64,000 bases of DNA from Pyropia yezoensis (taxonomy: Eukaryota > Rhodophyta > Bangiophyceae > Bangiales > Bangiaceae), in NCBI GenBank assembly GCA_009829735.1, contig CM020618.1, positions 20,569,346-20,633,345 on the forward strand, written 5' to 3'. This document shows, one piece after another, positions 10,968-21,876 of this stretch (position 1 is its first letter; every line of letters begins with the position of its first letter). The position numbers were made by a program, and so were the translations under genes. A model generated the notes under the pieces. The model was given only the letters and a program-made list of their open reading frames with translations. It was not told the DNA's origin and did no database searches.

Positions 10968-12150
10968 GCTGCTTTGTCGTACGTGTCTTTCAATGTCTTG
11001 CTCTGCAATCCTCTGTATACACCTAGCATTTGATTGCAACTCGGGAATACTTCCATTCTGTCTTTTCCATACAGTCATTGTGCGCCTCGGGAGTGTGCTC
11101 TCTGGTGCTTGCTTGTATGGCCATGTATCGACTTGAATGTTTCTCTCTGAAGCGACTATGAGCGATTGTGCCAAGTGGAAGTGTGTATGTTGAGCGTCTT
11201 GCTCCCGTCGTCATTTTCCTCACGTTCCATGGGCTGATTTGATGAATCAAGGGTTCTTCTTGGAAAGGGGGTCGACATGGGCAAGTGAGAGGGCTGGAGG
11301 GCGGGTAGGACGGTGGGTCGGACAGCATCCGCAGCTGCGATTGACCATGATTTGAAGGGTCAGACAAAGATTCCGGGAAAGAGGGGTGGGGATGACTTAG
11401 GACGTAGCAAGCAGAGGCCATCGAGTAAAATCTTCAATCATGGTCGGGTGAGCTCACAGGCTCTTGATCTCCGCGACTGCACCAAGTCCATAGTCCTCCG
11501 ACTTGGGCAAAGAAACGACCGTATCCCTCACCAAGGATGATTCTTGGGAGGTGCATTGTGTGGGAATGTGAGAGGCGCGCGAGCCGGGAACCGGATCATC
11601 GCTTATGGAGGGTCGTGGTGCGATTTAGGACACGCTGGGTCCAGAATCAGCTCACTGGCGTCGGTAGATGCGCAACTGAGCATGTTCAGGAGGGGGTGTC
11701 AAAAAGTAGCCTCCGTGAATGGAGGCTCGGGCGAGGCTGTGTGGTCAATCAGATGCCGTGAAACGTCCGGACCGCGCGATCGGAAGAAATGGTGGACTCT
11801 TCAGCGATGTATTTTAAACGAAGATGACACTGGCGGCCGGGCGCGTACGCGTGGAGAACGAAAGGTCGATGTTCCGTCGTCCGCGACTCGACCAGCTTGT
11901 CCGATGCGACTGTCGGAGTCGCGATGGCCAGTGTGTGAGGAGCGGTGATGTCCATGAAGGATCTATGTTGCAGCGCAATACAAGAAGATGCGGCGATACA
12001 CAAGTCATGACATGTATTGCAGTGGTGCTCTTTTTTCATCAGTGGACGGTCTTCACTTGATTTTGCAGTACGTTGCAGTGGAAACATTGTGAAATGCAAC
12101 GCCATGCAGTGTTTGTGATTGAGTTGCATGTGGTTCCGGTCGCCGACGAT
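10968..12150. other. No gene recognised; lower-GC intergenic DNA
   Basis: About 1.2 kb with only short frames on both strands and none with convincing protein composition. It has clearly more A and T than most of the window and probably includes the 3' untranslated region of the gene fragment ending at 10967. Confidence 0.5.
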
Positions 12151-12154
12151 GGGG

Positions 12155-12440
12155 CGGTTTGCACTGCGTCCCCGCGGTTCATGCCATGTGGGGGGGTTGT
12201 GACGGACGGAAGGGCCCTCGAGGGGCAGGGCACTTGCACTGCACCCCCGCAGAAACATGCTGCGAGACGGGGGTCGACCTGGGGGGGGAGGGGGGGCGGT
12301 CGGAGGGTGGTTTGCACTGCGCCCCCGCTGTCCATCGCGTGAAGGGGAGTTGCTTCGGGGGAAGGGGGCGGCCGCCGCGGTGAGCGCGGTATGCACTGCA
12401 CCCCCGCCAAACAATGCTCAGGAAAGGGTTAGAAGGGGGG
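12155..12440 (+). repeat. Degenerate ~78-bp tandem repeat, four units
   Basis: The motif TGCACTGC followed by an (A/G)(C/T)CCCCGC block recurs at about 12160, 12235, 12313 and 12392, i.e. every 75-79 bp. Each is followed at similar spacing by an ATGC/CATG-like segment and a G-rich stretch. The units are imperfect and no coding function is evident. Confidence 0.65.
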
Positions 12441-14699
12441 GGGGGGGCTGCAGGTGTATCGTCGGCGGTTCCGGGGCTGCAGGGGGGAGGCGGGCCGAGA
12501 AATGGCTCTCCTGCCCCGGGATGCTGGGTGTTTCGTGCGGTGGAGGGTGGTGGCTGCCGCGGGCGAGTGTTGTCGGCTGTGAAACAGAGCTTGGTAAAGG
12601 GGGGCCTGTGGCACGCACACCCCTCTCTCCGCCTGCTGCATGCCCCGACGCAGCCGCCCCGCCCCGCTGTAAAGTATCCAGAGGGCTCGCGCGACCGCCC
12701 CAGAAGCACCAAGACGAGCGCATACTCGATTGTCCAATGACGTACATAGTGGGGACACTGTGGCAGTGGGGATTTGGGCGATAGGGACTGTTGTCGGTGG
12801 CGACGTGGAGGCACAACGCCCGAACACACACCTCCCTTGCAGGCGGATGATAGGGACCACATCGCGTCGGCGCCATGACGCCCTCACACTCGTTCGTTAC
12901 GCGACGCCCGCCAGGGGCGGCGTCATACCATGGCCTGCCGCGAGGAGGACCCCCCGCCTCATTGTCTCGTCCTGGTGGAACATGCTCCCCATAAGGGCTC
13001 AAAAGCCATCATAGCGGTCCTCCTGCCAATCAGAACCGTGGCTTGCGGGCGAGGGGGGGGGCGGAGCGTGCTCAACGTTCAGAGCCCGACGGAAGGATGA
13101 TGCGGTGTCTGCGAGAGACCCTGAAGCGAGAGAGAGAGAAAAGAGAGACGCGGGAGTTGCTGACCGCAAACAGGCGGCTGCGGCGTCCACGCTGGTGCCA
13201 GCCGAAAAGTCTGCGGCTGATCCTTGTACATCGTTGGCAACCCATGGAGTCACGCGGGAAGGGAACACAGGTGACATGCTTGCCATAGGAGACACCGCGA
13301 CACACCCACACTAGCACCCCCCCTCCAAAAACCCCTCTACACGGGGAGACTACGGCCAATGCGGCGGGTCAAAGTGAGTGTTCCACCCTTTTCTCCCCGC
13401 TCTCGTCACGCGGACGAGCACAACGGGGGAGATCCGAGCCAGATTGCGCCGCGTGCGCCGATCGTCGACAAAATTGCACGGTTTGGGAGCCATTTGGGGG
13501 CCATGATTGCGATCGACGGCGTAGTTGCGCTCTACGTGTCACGGTTGATCGCCCGAGAAACGCTTCGGAAGGATACGATCGGAGGCGATCCGTGAAGCTC
13601 GGACAGTATCTCCCGCTCCAAGATCCCGCGCTTCCATGGTCACTATGAAGTATTCAGATGGGAATGGGGTTTGGTCCGGCACGTTGTAGCAACAGAGAGT
13701 TTTTGCAACCAGGTCGTTGGAAGCCTTTGTGGCTATTTCGTGGGAAGAGCGAACGATAAAGCAATTGCAACGGACAGCTGGATCGTGAGTTTTTGCACAC
13801 CGTCAACTTCGTGGGATCGGGCTTCAAGACCACCCGACTCCCCCCGAAGCGCACCCTGAACCACTCTCCCGCATCAAGTGCAGACCAGGGACCGCCCGGG
13901 GTACCGCCAGTTGACTTCCGCTGGGATGGAGCACCCAGGAGGGGTAGAGACAGAAAAGTGAGCCGCCACCTGGGGGGACGGGACAACAGTCCGGAGGGGG
14001 TGACCTCAGTACATGGGCAGGAGCGGAAAGACAAGGGGAATCGAGGGAACTAGGACAATAAAGTGAAGTCTTCTCTCACACATCCGACCCCCCTTCCCCG
14101 CGTCTGCGCCAAACGGTGGCACCCACTGGCCAGGGAGACGGGCTTTATCGTCCGTCTGGCTGCGTCCCGGCCGCCAGCCGGTCAACTTGCCCATTCGGTC
14201 GTTCACACCCTATCCATCAACAAGCGGTGGCAGTCCACCCAGCCACTGGTCTTCCACCTCCGCCTTCTTCCCCTTCCGTAGTTGTCAGGTGGCGACGAAA
14301 GGTTGTCTGTCATCATGGGTTCTAGAGTCCGTGGCGGGGAAAGGGGGCCCACCCCCCCTGCGACGGCATCCGAGGGGGGACTTGTGACACGTTGTATGAC
14401 ACGTTGAGCGTATCGATCCCCCGATGTTGACGTAGGGAAGTCCCATATACCGATAAATGGTAACGCAATCGTGAGATCTTGACGCCACTTGGCACTACGT
14501 GGCATACAAATCGCGCCACGTTGCCCCATTTGATCCCACGAACGGGTTGCAAAAACTCTCTAATGGCTCCGATTTTTTACGCCCGATTTCGCCACCCTCT
14601 GACATCGTTCTACACAAGTCCTGCCCCCCCGGTTGGGGAACCACGGTTTTGTTTGGTCGTCCAGTCACAGGCCGCCACGTGCTTCCATTTCAGGCTTAA
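12441..14699. other. No gene recognised; short frames only
   Basis: Frames of 60-190 codons occur on both strands, none with recognisable motifs. The stretch 13600-14700 is less GC-rich and holds three related copies of a GAGTTTTTGCA motif listed separately. Confidence 0.4.
13695..14560. repeat. Short dispersed and inverted repeats, possible remnant of a small mobile element
   Basis: GAGAGTTTTTGCAACC at 13695-13710, GTGAGTTTTTGCACAC at 13785-13800, and the reverse complement of the first, GGTTGCAAAAACTCTC, at 14545-14560. The second and third also share a neighbouring TCGTGGGATC (13809 on, and in reverse about 14532-14541). The outer pair forms inverted repeats about 850 bp apart. No target duplication or transposase was found, so this is only a hint of a non-autonomous element. 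Confidence 0.35.
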
Positions 14700-15725
14700 A
14701 TGAAATTCACTTGGCCGGTGGCGGCCGCCGCGGTACCGGCCGCGGCGGCGGCGGCGGCAGCGGTGGCGCCCGCAGCGGCTGCAAGCGTGCCGTGACAGCA
14801 GCTGGGAGGCCGCGGCCAGCCGGCAGCAATGATGGCGGCAGCCGGCCATGAGCGGCTGCGGCAGGGGGGTGGCTGCCAGCCGGCGGCGGCCGCGGCTGGG
14901 GGCCTGTCGCCAGCCGGTGGCGACGGTAGCGGCGGCGGCGGTAGCGGCGGCGGCGGCGACGGCGGTGGCGGCGGCGGCGGTAGGGGTAGCGGCCAGCCGG
15001 CGGAGCTGGCGGCGGCGGCCGCGGCGGCGGCAGGCGGGCTGCGTCCAGCCGACGGCCAGGGTGTGGCGGCGGCTGCGGCGGGGGGTGGAAAGGAACCAGC
15101 CGCCGGGCGAACACCCAATAGCCGGCGGTGGTTGCGGCGGCGGCCGTAGCGACGGAGGTGGCGGCGGCCAGCGGGTGGTGGCAGAAGCTTGGGGGCCGAG
15201 GACAGCCGGCAGCAGTGGTGTGCGGCGGCCGGCCTGGAGCGGCCGCGGCGGAGGGGTAGCTGCCAGCCGGCGGCGGCAGCGGCCGGGGGCCCGTCGCCAG
15301 CCGGCAGCGGCGGTGGCGGCGTCGACGGCCTGCGGCGGCTAGCGGGTGGCGGCGGCGACAGCGACGGCGAGGCGGCGGCCAGCCGGCAGGGGCGGTGGCA
15401 GCGAGGGGCGACTGGCTGGTGGCGGTGGCGTCAGCGGCGGGGGGTTAGTGGCCAGCCAGCAGCGGTGGCGCCAGCCAGGAGCCGGCGACGGCGGCGGCGG
15501 TGGTGGCGGGGATGAGGCCGAAAGCCGGTAGCGGCGACAGTTGCCTGTAGAAGCGGCGGGAGGGCATGGTGTTGGGGAGGCGCAGTCGGCTGACGGGCAA
15601 GCCGGCGGCGACGGCGGCAGCAGGGTGGCGGCGGCGCAGCGGCGGGCAGGCAGCGGCGGGCACGCGGAGAGCTCGGTGGGGAGGGTGGCAGGAGCCGCTC
15701 CTGCCGCGGGATGGCCGGCGTAAGA
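14700..15725. repeat. CGG-type low-complexity block with imperfect longer repeats
   Basis: About 1 kb made almost only of GGC/CGG/CAG-like triplets. Longer imperfect copies can be seen, e.g. GCTGCCAGCCGGCGGCGGC at 14870 and 15259, each followed by a GGGGGCC and a TCGCCAGCCGG. Frames are open on both strands because stops are avoided by composition, so the Gly/Ala/Arg-rich translations are not evidence of genes. Confidence 0.6.
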
Positions 15726-16289
15726 CCCGCTTGCCGGCTGTGGCTGCGAGGTGCTCTTCGGCGGGCGGGTGGTGGCGCGCCTGCGCGGGTTTCCCGAGTG
15801 GGACTGGGGGCTCCTCTGGCTTGCGCGTTTGGGTCCTACCCCACCCTTCCTTCCCACTTTGCCCGGTGAAGCTGGGGCTTGTTCGATCGCACCCGCGTGC
15901 GCATCCTTTTGGCTGCTGCTCGGCGGACGACGCGTGGCGTCAGCGTCCATCGTCTTCTGAAAGTGTACTACTCTTGCTGACGTTTGTTCTGCACGCAGCC
16001 CAAACGGCCGTAAGAACCTGGTCCCACACCCCCACCGGAGCGGCGCCCCTGGTGGGGGGTTGGTACGCCCCCACGGCTACGCAGCCCTCTCAGCCCTCCC
16101 CACGCAGGTGCCCCTCACGATAGTCAACGAAAGTCAAGTCATGCTGCCGGGTGCCCACACGTGCGCCGCGGGGCGGCGGCGCGGCTCACCCAAGGTAGCT
16201 CGGCAGCAGGGGCGGTACCAACGCCCCCCGCCCCCCCCCCCCCCGCCCCTCGCGAAACGGCGAGTGCCACCCCCATCCACGGGTGCGCC
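15726..16289. other. No gene recognised; region 3' of the Cys-rich gene
   Basis: GC-rich DNA with open frames on both strands but no recognisable protein. It lies downstream of the minus-strand Cys-rich gene and includes a C-rich tract around 16219-16250. Confidence 0.4.
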
Positions 16290-17327
16290 CTAGTGGCACA
16301 CCCGCTTCTGGCAGTACTTGGTCGGGCACACCCGCTTGCGCACCTGCCGCGCGCAGCAGTGGCGGTCCCAGAAGTGCTCCTTGCACTGCGCCGGCCGGCG
16401 GACCACCCGCGTGCACCCATTCTTGACCCACCGCTTGCGGGTGCACCGGTAGTGCTGCGTGTCGGTGTAGCGGCACTGGCCAGTGTAGCGCTCTGTCTTC
16501 TTGCACCCGTACCGCTGGGTGACCCGCCGGTGGCAGGTGCGGTGGACGGTCTTGGTGCACCGGCCAGTGTATGACTCGTCCCTGTGGCAGGTGCGGTGGA
16601 CGGTCCGCTCGCAGGTGCCGCGGACGGTCTTCTTGCACCGGTACTTGACTGTGCGGGGGCACTGGTACGGCTCGTTGACGTAGCGGGTGCACGTGCGCCG
16701 CACAATGACCGTCTTGGTACACTTGCGGTCGTCATCGTCATCGTCGCTGTCGCTGTCGCGGTCGCTGTCGCTGTCGCTGCGGTCGCCGCGCTTGCACGGC
16801 ACCTTGCGGACCTCCCGCTTGTCACACGGGTACTTGCGGATGACCCGCCTGTGGCAGGTCTTGTGCTCGGTGCGCGTGCACGTTGCGTCCACGCGCTTGT
16901 CGCACGGCTCCCGGACTTTCTTGGGGCACGAGTAGGGCACCCGGCGGGTCTTGCGGCACGGCTCCGTCACCTTCTTGGGGCACGAGTAGGGCTGCCGCAC
17001 GGTGCGGGTGCACCCGTTGGGCACCCACCGGGTGCGCGTCTTGGGGCACGTCCGCGTCTTGGTCACCCGCCGCGTGCACGTGGCGGGGTACTCCTTGGCA
17101 CAGCCGTACCGCACCTTGACTGGCTTGTGGCAGCGGACCGTCTTGGTGCGGCGGCACCCGTACTTGACGCATTCGGTCTTGGTGGTGCACCGCTTGTGGT
17201 CGACGCCGCACGGCACGCGGCGGTTCTCACAGCGCGTCCCAGTCGCGGCGGCGGGGGCGGGGGCGGCGACCACAAGGATGGCCGCCGCCGCGGCGGCCAC
17301 AAGCACCAGTCGTTTGAACATCGTCAT
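16290..17327 (-). CDS. Secreted, Cys- and Lys/Arg-rich repeat protein, 345 aa
   Basis: Start chosen at ATG 17325-17327 (MTMFKRLVLV), because a textbook signal peptide follows: a basic start, a long Ala/Val/Leu core (AAAAAAILVVAAPAPAAA) and a likely cleavage near residue 30. The rest is a continuous series of short repeats with a Cys every ~6-12 residues, in motifs such as PYSCPKKVTEPC, TCTRRVTKTRTC and TVHRTCHR. Tyr, Thr and Lys/Arg are abundant, so the protein is strongly basic. One acidic/Ser spacer (SDSDSDRDSDSDDDDDD) sits mid-protein, encoded by a TCGCTG hexamer array at 16741-16790. DNA-level duplication is visible at 16916 and 16974. The protein should enter the secretory pathway and be disulphide-rich; a cell-wall or matrix role is inference. 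I recognise no named family. Single exon. Confidence 0.85.
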   Translation of the reverse strand: MTMFKRLVLVAAAAAAILVVAAPAPAAATGTRCENRRVPCGVDHKRCTTKTECVKYGCRRTKTVRCHKPVKVRYGCAKEYPATCTRRVTKTRTCPKTRTRWVPNGCTRTVRQPYSCPKKVTEPCRKTRRVPYSCPKKVREPCDKRVDATCTRTEHKTCHRRVIRKYPCDKREVRKVPCKRGDRSDSDSDRDSDSDDDDDDRKCTKTVIVRRTCTRYVNEPYQCPRTVKYRCKKTVRGTCERTVHRTCHRDESYTGRCTKTVHRTCHRRVTQRYGCKKTERYTGQCRYTDTQHYRCTRKRWVKNGCTRVVRRPAQCKEHFWDRHCCARQVRKRVCPTKYCQKRVCH

Positions 17328-19495
17328 GGCTTGGGCGGGAAGGGGCTGCTCGTGTGGGGGGGAGGGGGGAGGGGAGAGACGGAGGAGGAACGGCCGGAGG
17401 GTGGGGTCGGGCAAGAAGCGAGAGCACTCAACCCGTCGGTCGCCGGGGCCCCGCGCTGCGGCTGCTGCTGCGGATGAGGGTGAGGCAGACGGGGTACCAC
17501 AACACCGCCTGGTGCCCCTTCTTATACGCACCCCCGGTGAGACCCACAGGCCCTCGGCATCCCCCCTGCTCGAGGCACTCACCCCTCGCTCTCGCACGCC
17601 GGGCCCTCCTCTGCCGATACCGCCCTCTCACGGCTGCCTGTCGAAGGTCCTTGCCGCTCGAGCGTCGCCGCCGCCAACTGAGTGTCCTGTTGCCACTCGA
17701 ACACGCGCCTCAACCGCTCTCGGTGGCACCATCGCAGCGTACACGTCCACTACCGCCGCCCACTACCGCCGCCCGCAGGCCAGTGGGCGCTGTTGCGTCG
17801 CTTGGCAACCCCCCGGCGGGGTCACCATTCGGCTCTCGGGCGGAGAGTGCCGGATGGTGCTGAGCGAAACCCACCCTGCCCCGCCGACCGGCCGCCCAAT
17901 CCCAGGTGTCAGATGCTCTGGTGGACTGCCGCCGGTGCGTGGTCATGCACACGGCCGAGAGAGCGGCTGGAGACCAAGTGAGTGGGGCAGGCCCTATCGC
18001 CGCCTCCCCGCTGGGGCCCGCGCGAAATATGAGCGTCCCGGCGGGGGGTGCTCCCTCTCATCGGGGGTGCCTCGCTGAAACTGCTGGGCGGGATCCAGCT
18101 CACACGCCCAGCCAACCCGCGCCCGCGCTCCAGCAACCATGCATGCAGCCCAGCGACGCTACCGGGTGCTCGCCCCGCATCGCCGTGCGGAGGTCGCGCT
18201 CCGGAGCGCCCGGGTCCCCAGATCGGGTGCTCCCCCGACAGCCAGGTGGACGCATCCCAGGGTTGTGGAACCCCCGTCGTGCCATTGGGCGAAGGCCCCA
18301 GCGGGCGCGAAAAGAGAACCCATCTCGGTGTAACCCTCTGCAAGGCGGTAGCGCCAAGTCAGGAGCCACCCCGTGCGGTGCTTCTAACCCACCGACTCGA
18401 GCGAGCTCCCCTTTGCGCGGGACTCCCCGCTATCCACAGCCAGCCCAGAGGGCTCTCAGCTCTCCCTCCGTCGGCTAGCAAGAAACCCCACCCGCCCGCA
18501 AAAAACCGTTGTGCGAATCAACGCACCGGCGAGCTTGCTCACGAGTCGTTCGTCGGTGCCATGCCCGGAAGGCCACAAATCCAGACGCAGGAATGGACGG
18601 CGGGGGCGTGTTGCCAAACGGCAGCCGCCGGCGCCTGCCGTGCCTGCCGTGCATGGTCCAGCGGGGAATGGCAGGCTCCGCGGGAGGAGGGGTGGGGGGG
18701 GTGCGCCCTCGTGGAGGCGTCCCGCGCCCGCGTCGCAACAGTACGCCCCCAGGAGCCACGCACCGCGGCGCGGGCACGTGTCGCGCCAATTGGAAGATGG
18801 AAGGCGAACGAGGCGGAGCATAGCCCCAGATCACCCCGTGCGCTGTCACGGTATGAGCCGGGTGTGTCAGCTGGCAAGACGGGCGCGGCCAGGGGTGTCT
18901 CGCGCGGCGCGCCGCGGCGGCACGCCTCGGTTGGACAGGTTGGCGCACCCCCGGCGCGTCTGCGCCATGCTGGAAATGCAGCTCGCCGTCGCGAGCACCG
19001 CCAACCGTGTCTGCCCAGGGGGGCTCCAGCGCGGTCACTCCTCCACTTTGCAGCACCCACTCACTGAGACGAGCATTCGGCGAGTGTGCTCGTCGGTGAT
19101 ATTTGGAGAGCCGTGCAGTCAACCTGCCAATGGCTGTTCTCGCCAACAACTGCCAAGCATCAAAACGATGTCAACGATGGCCCCTGCTGGACGGGCGCTG
19201 GGTGGTAGTCCAGCCTTTCCAACGCTCCGTGCATGTAATGAGGTTCCGGCAGTGGCCGAGAGAGTCCAGCTCGCTGCTGTCTGCCCTGGGTGCCAAGTTG
19301 TTTGAGGATGACTATGCATGCAAAATTAAAATGCCCGGCGGGAACATGCCCGCCGCTGACTGTTGCTGAGCTCCGCTGATGACTCACGGCGTGCAACCGC
19401 AGTGATCCTGGTGGGGAAAGGATAGTTGAGCCCCCGGGAAACACTATATCATTCTATGCATGTATTAGGCAGGAGTCTTTCCCTAAGCATGACGT
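17328..19495. other. Upstream region of the Cys-rich gene and beyond; no other gene recognised
   Basis: Long frames exist on both strands (for example plus 18048-19067 and minus 18475-19149), but they overlap each other antisense, are rich in Arg, Pro, Ala and Gly as expected from composition, and contain no motif I recognise. Stretches near 19300-19450 have more normal base composition and no long frame. I cannot support a gene here. Confidence 0.4.
17521..17526 (-). promoter_or_regulatory. Candidate TATA box of the Cys-rich protein gene
   Basis: The minus strand reads GCGTATAAGAAGG here, about 195 bp upstream of the chosen ATG, an AT-containing island in very GC-rich DNA. Correct strand and plausible distance; no transcript data. 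Confidence 0.4.
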
Positions 19496-20062
19496 TTAAG
19501 TCAGCTCCCGCCCAAGTCCATAGGAGTTAGAATCGTCCCATTCGTGGATATACTGGACAGGAAAGGTAGTCTCATCTAGGGGGGGGGCGCCGCCAGGGGG
19601 GTCACCGCCGGGAGGCGGGGGAACGCCGCAAGAGTGGTCACCGCCGCCACGAGGGGGGGGGGCGCCGCGGGGGGGGAGGCCGCCAGGAGGGGGGAGGCCG
19701 CCAGGAGGGGGGAGGCCGCCAGGAGGGTGGAGGCCGCCAGGAGGGGGGTGACCGCCAGGAGGGGGGTGACCGCCAGGAGGGGGGTGACCGCCGACAGGAT
19801 AGTGGCGGCCGCCAGGAGGGGAGTGGCCGCCAGGAGCGGGGTGACCTATGGCATGGGGGTGACCGCCGCCAGGAGGGGTGTAACCGCATGTAGGGGGGTG
19901 ACCGCCGCCAGGAGGGGGCTGACCGCCAGCAGGAGGGCAGCCGCGGGCAGGGGCTGCCGCGGTCAGGGGGGGAGCAGCGGGCAGGGGCAGCCGCGGGCGG
20001 AGGGGGTGCCGACAGGGGGGGCGTGACGGCGGCTGCCAGTACGAGGGGGGGGGGGAGTACAT
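19496..20062 (-). CDS. Gly/Pro hexapeptide-repeat protein, probably 3' exon
   Basis: The frame begins MYSPPPSYWQ and runs 188 codons. Its centre is a series of GGHPPP/GGLPPP hexapeptides, followed by a non-repetitive acidic C-terminus (FPVQYIHEWDDSNSYGLGRELT), which suggests a genuine protein rather than a chance frame. On the minus strand the DNA just before the ATG reads CTGTTTTCAG then CCGTACCTGTACTCG in the same frame, a good 3' splice site, so this may be the last exon of a longer gene. The repeat is encoded by an 18-bp minisatellite. A structural or disordered role is likely; no family assigned. Confidence 0.5.
   Translation of the reverse strand: MYSPPPSYWQPPSRPPCRHPLRPRLPLPAAPPLTAAAPARGCPPAGGQPPPGGGHPPTCGYTPPGGGHPHAIGHPAPGGHSPPGGRHYPVGGHPPPGGHPPPGGHPPPGGLHPPGGLPPPGGLPPPGGLPPRGAPPPRGGGDHSCGVPPPPGGDPPGGAPPLDETTFPVQYIHEWDDSNSYGLGRELT
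19625..19925. repeat. 18-bp minisatellite (AGGCCGCCAGGAGGGGGG type)
   Basis: About a dozen consecutive or nearly consecutive units of GGCCGCCAGGAGGGG or GTGACCGCCAGGAGGGG, each 18 bp, encoding GG(L/H)PPP on the minus strand. Units keep the reading frame. Confidence 0.8.
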
Positions 20063-20239
20063 CGAGTACAGGTACGGCTGAAAACAGCAGGTAACCTTCT
20101 TGCCGTCGTCACATAAGTTCCAACCTGGCTACCATCAACAGCTACTTACTTCCTTCCAGCGCTCACCCCGTCCCTAATGACGGGAATACCCCCCCGCAAA
20201 CCCCCCCACCCCCACCCCTCACGAACCGTTCTACAGTAA

Positions 20240-20501
20240 CGAGACTGAACAATCATTGAAAAAATGACTGCTGTAATGTTAATTGATAAAACTACCGTCG
20301 CCACCACCGACTGCCACGTCCGTCGCTGACTGCCACGTCCCGGGTGGCGGGTGCACGCATAATGCATTTGCGGCGACCGGGCCGGGTGGGGATCCGGCCA
20401 GCCGCGTCCGTAAAAGACTTTGCCGTGGACGGCTCCCCGCATGCGGCCGCGAGCGGGGATTCCGCGCGGTGTGGCAATACGCCCATCCCACCGTGCGCGC
20501 C
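20240..20501. repeat. Direct repeat A, copy 1 (~262 bp)
   Basis: Closely similar to 22483-22750. Shared landmarks are CTGCTGTAATG, TTGATAAAACTACCGTCGCC, a doubled GACTGCCACGTCC, GTGCACGCATAATGCAT, AAAGACTTTGCCGTGGACG and CCCATGCGGCC-like/GCGGGGATTCCGCGCGGTG blocks. Start-to-start distance is ~2243 bp. The pair could be LTRs of a small element or a segmental duplication. Confidence 0.8.
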
Positions 20502-21876
20502 TGCGGGGGTGGGATGAGCGGCTGGCCGCACGGGAGGCGGCCGCTGACGCTGCCGCCGCTGCCGCGGCCGACGCTGTCGCCGCCGCGCCCGACGGTGAGC
20601 GGGGCGGCGGCGGCAGCGGTGGCGGGGGAAGGGGGAGGGGGGGGGCGCCAGCACCGGTGGCGTGCCGACGGGTGCCGGCGAGTGGCGGTGGGCGTCGCCC
20701 CCCCCCCCCCCCGGCGTGGCGGGTGGCGCCGCCACCGTGGCCGCCGCCGCCGCGTGGGCGCCCCCCCCCGTCCCGGCGTCTACGCCGCCGCCGCCGCCGC
20801 CGACGCCGCCGGTGCATACGGCCGCGGCGGCCGCGGCGGGGACGCCCGCCCCGACGGTGGGGGGGGAGGCGGTGCCGACGACGCCCGCCGTGGGGGGGGC
20901 GGGGGAGGGGCATTCCGTGGACGCCCGTGGCGGCTGCCGCCGCCGCTGGCCTCCGCTCCCGCCTCGACGCCATCACCGCCGACGTGCACGCGACGGTGAC
21001 GGGGGTGGTGGCGGGTGTGGCCATGCCCACCGCCTTTGGGGGGCGGGGGGGGTCGGCCGGGACGGCGGCCGCGTCGGCCCCGACGGGGACGGCGGGGGCG
21101 ACGACGGCGGCGGTGGCGGCACTGGCGGTGGCGGCACTGGCGGTGGTGGTAGTGGAGGTGGCGGAGGTGGTGGCGCGGCACGCGGGCGGTCGGCGCACGT
21201 CCCCCCCCCCCCCCTTGGCTCCACAACGTCGACGAGCGCGGGGGGCTCGGACTTTGCCGCCTTTCGGGCGGCGCTCGCGTCTTCCATCGGCGGTCGTGGC
21301 GGCGGCGGCGGCGACGGCGGCAGCGTCGTCAGCAGGGCAGCGGACGCGACGCGGCGGCGGCGGCCGTCACGGCGGCGGGGGACCGCCGCCGCGGCGGCGG
21401 GGGGCGGGGGGGAGTGGCCGCCGGCGCTGTCGGCGTCGGTGATGGTGGCGTCGAGGCGGCGGCGGCGGCGGAAGCAGTCGGATAGGGGTGTGGGGGCGTG
21501 GGGGGGGGCGGGGGAGCGCGATGGGGACATGCCGTCGGCGGGGGGGTGCTCGGATGAGGGGTGAGGCTGGCAGCGGGGGAGGAGGTGCCGCCGGGGGTGG
21601 GTCGTTGGATGAGGGCCCTAGGGCGGGGGGGGGTGGGGGTTGGGCGGGGGGACCTCACGAGACAGGGAAGAGAACCAGAAGAAAAAAAAAAAAAAAGAAA
21701 ACAACGATGGACATGACATGGACACGGACACGGACACGGACGACGGCCGACGATGAGTCCCCACGACACCGACATGCCCGCTGTCGACGACCCCCCTCCT
21801 CGATATACTTGTCCCGTCGTCCAACCCATCCCCCCACACCCCACCCTCCCCCCACCCCTGCCCTCCCCAGCCTCTC
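20502..21876. other. Low-complexity GC-rich block between the direct repeats
   Basis: Triplet-rich GGC/CCG DNA with several C or G runs and frames open on both strands. A GGTGGCGGCACTGGC array is visible near 21100-21170. No protein is supported except the minus-strand frame listed next to it. Confidence 0.4.

Noticed and set aside
12159..12400. CRISPR-like array (repeat every ~78 bp)
   Set aside because: Repeats are degenerate, only about 16-18 bp, and the host is a eukaryote; better read as a decayed tandem repeat.
14700..15725. Gly/Ala-rich proteins from the CGG-triplet block
   Set aside because: All six frames are largely open because of composition; repeats are DNA-level and not in one conserved frame.
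18048..19149. Overlapping long frames on both strands (339 and 224 codons)
   Set aside because: Both have composition-driven Arg/Pro/Ala content, no motifs, and compete with each other; no basis for choosing a gene.
19330..19360. GC-rich hairpin (CGGCGGG...CCCGCCG) as a terminator
   Set aside because: Bacterial-type terminator logic does not apply in a eukaryote, and no gene ends there.
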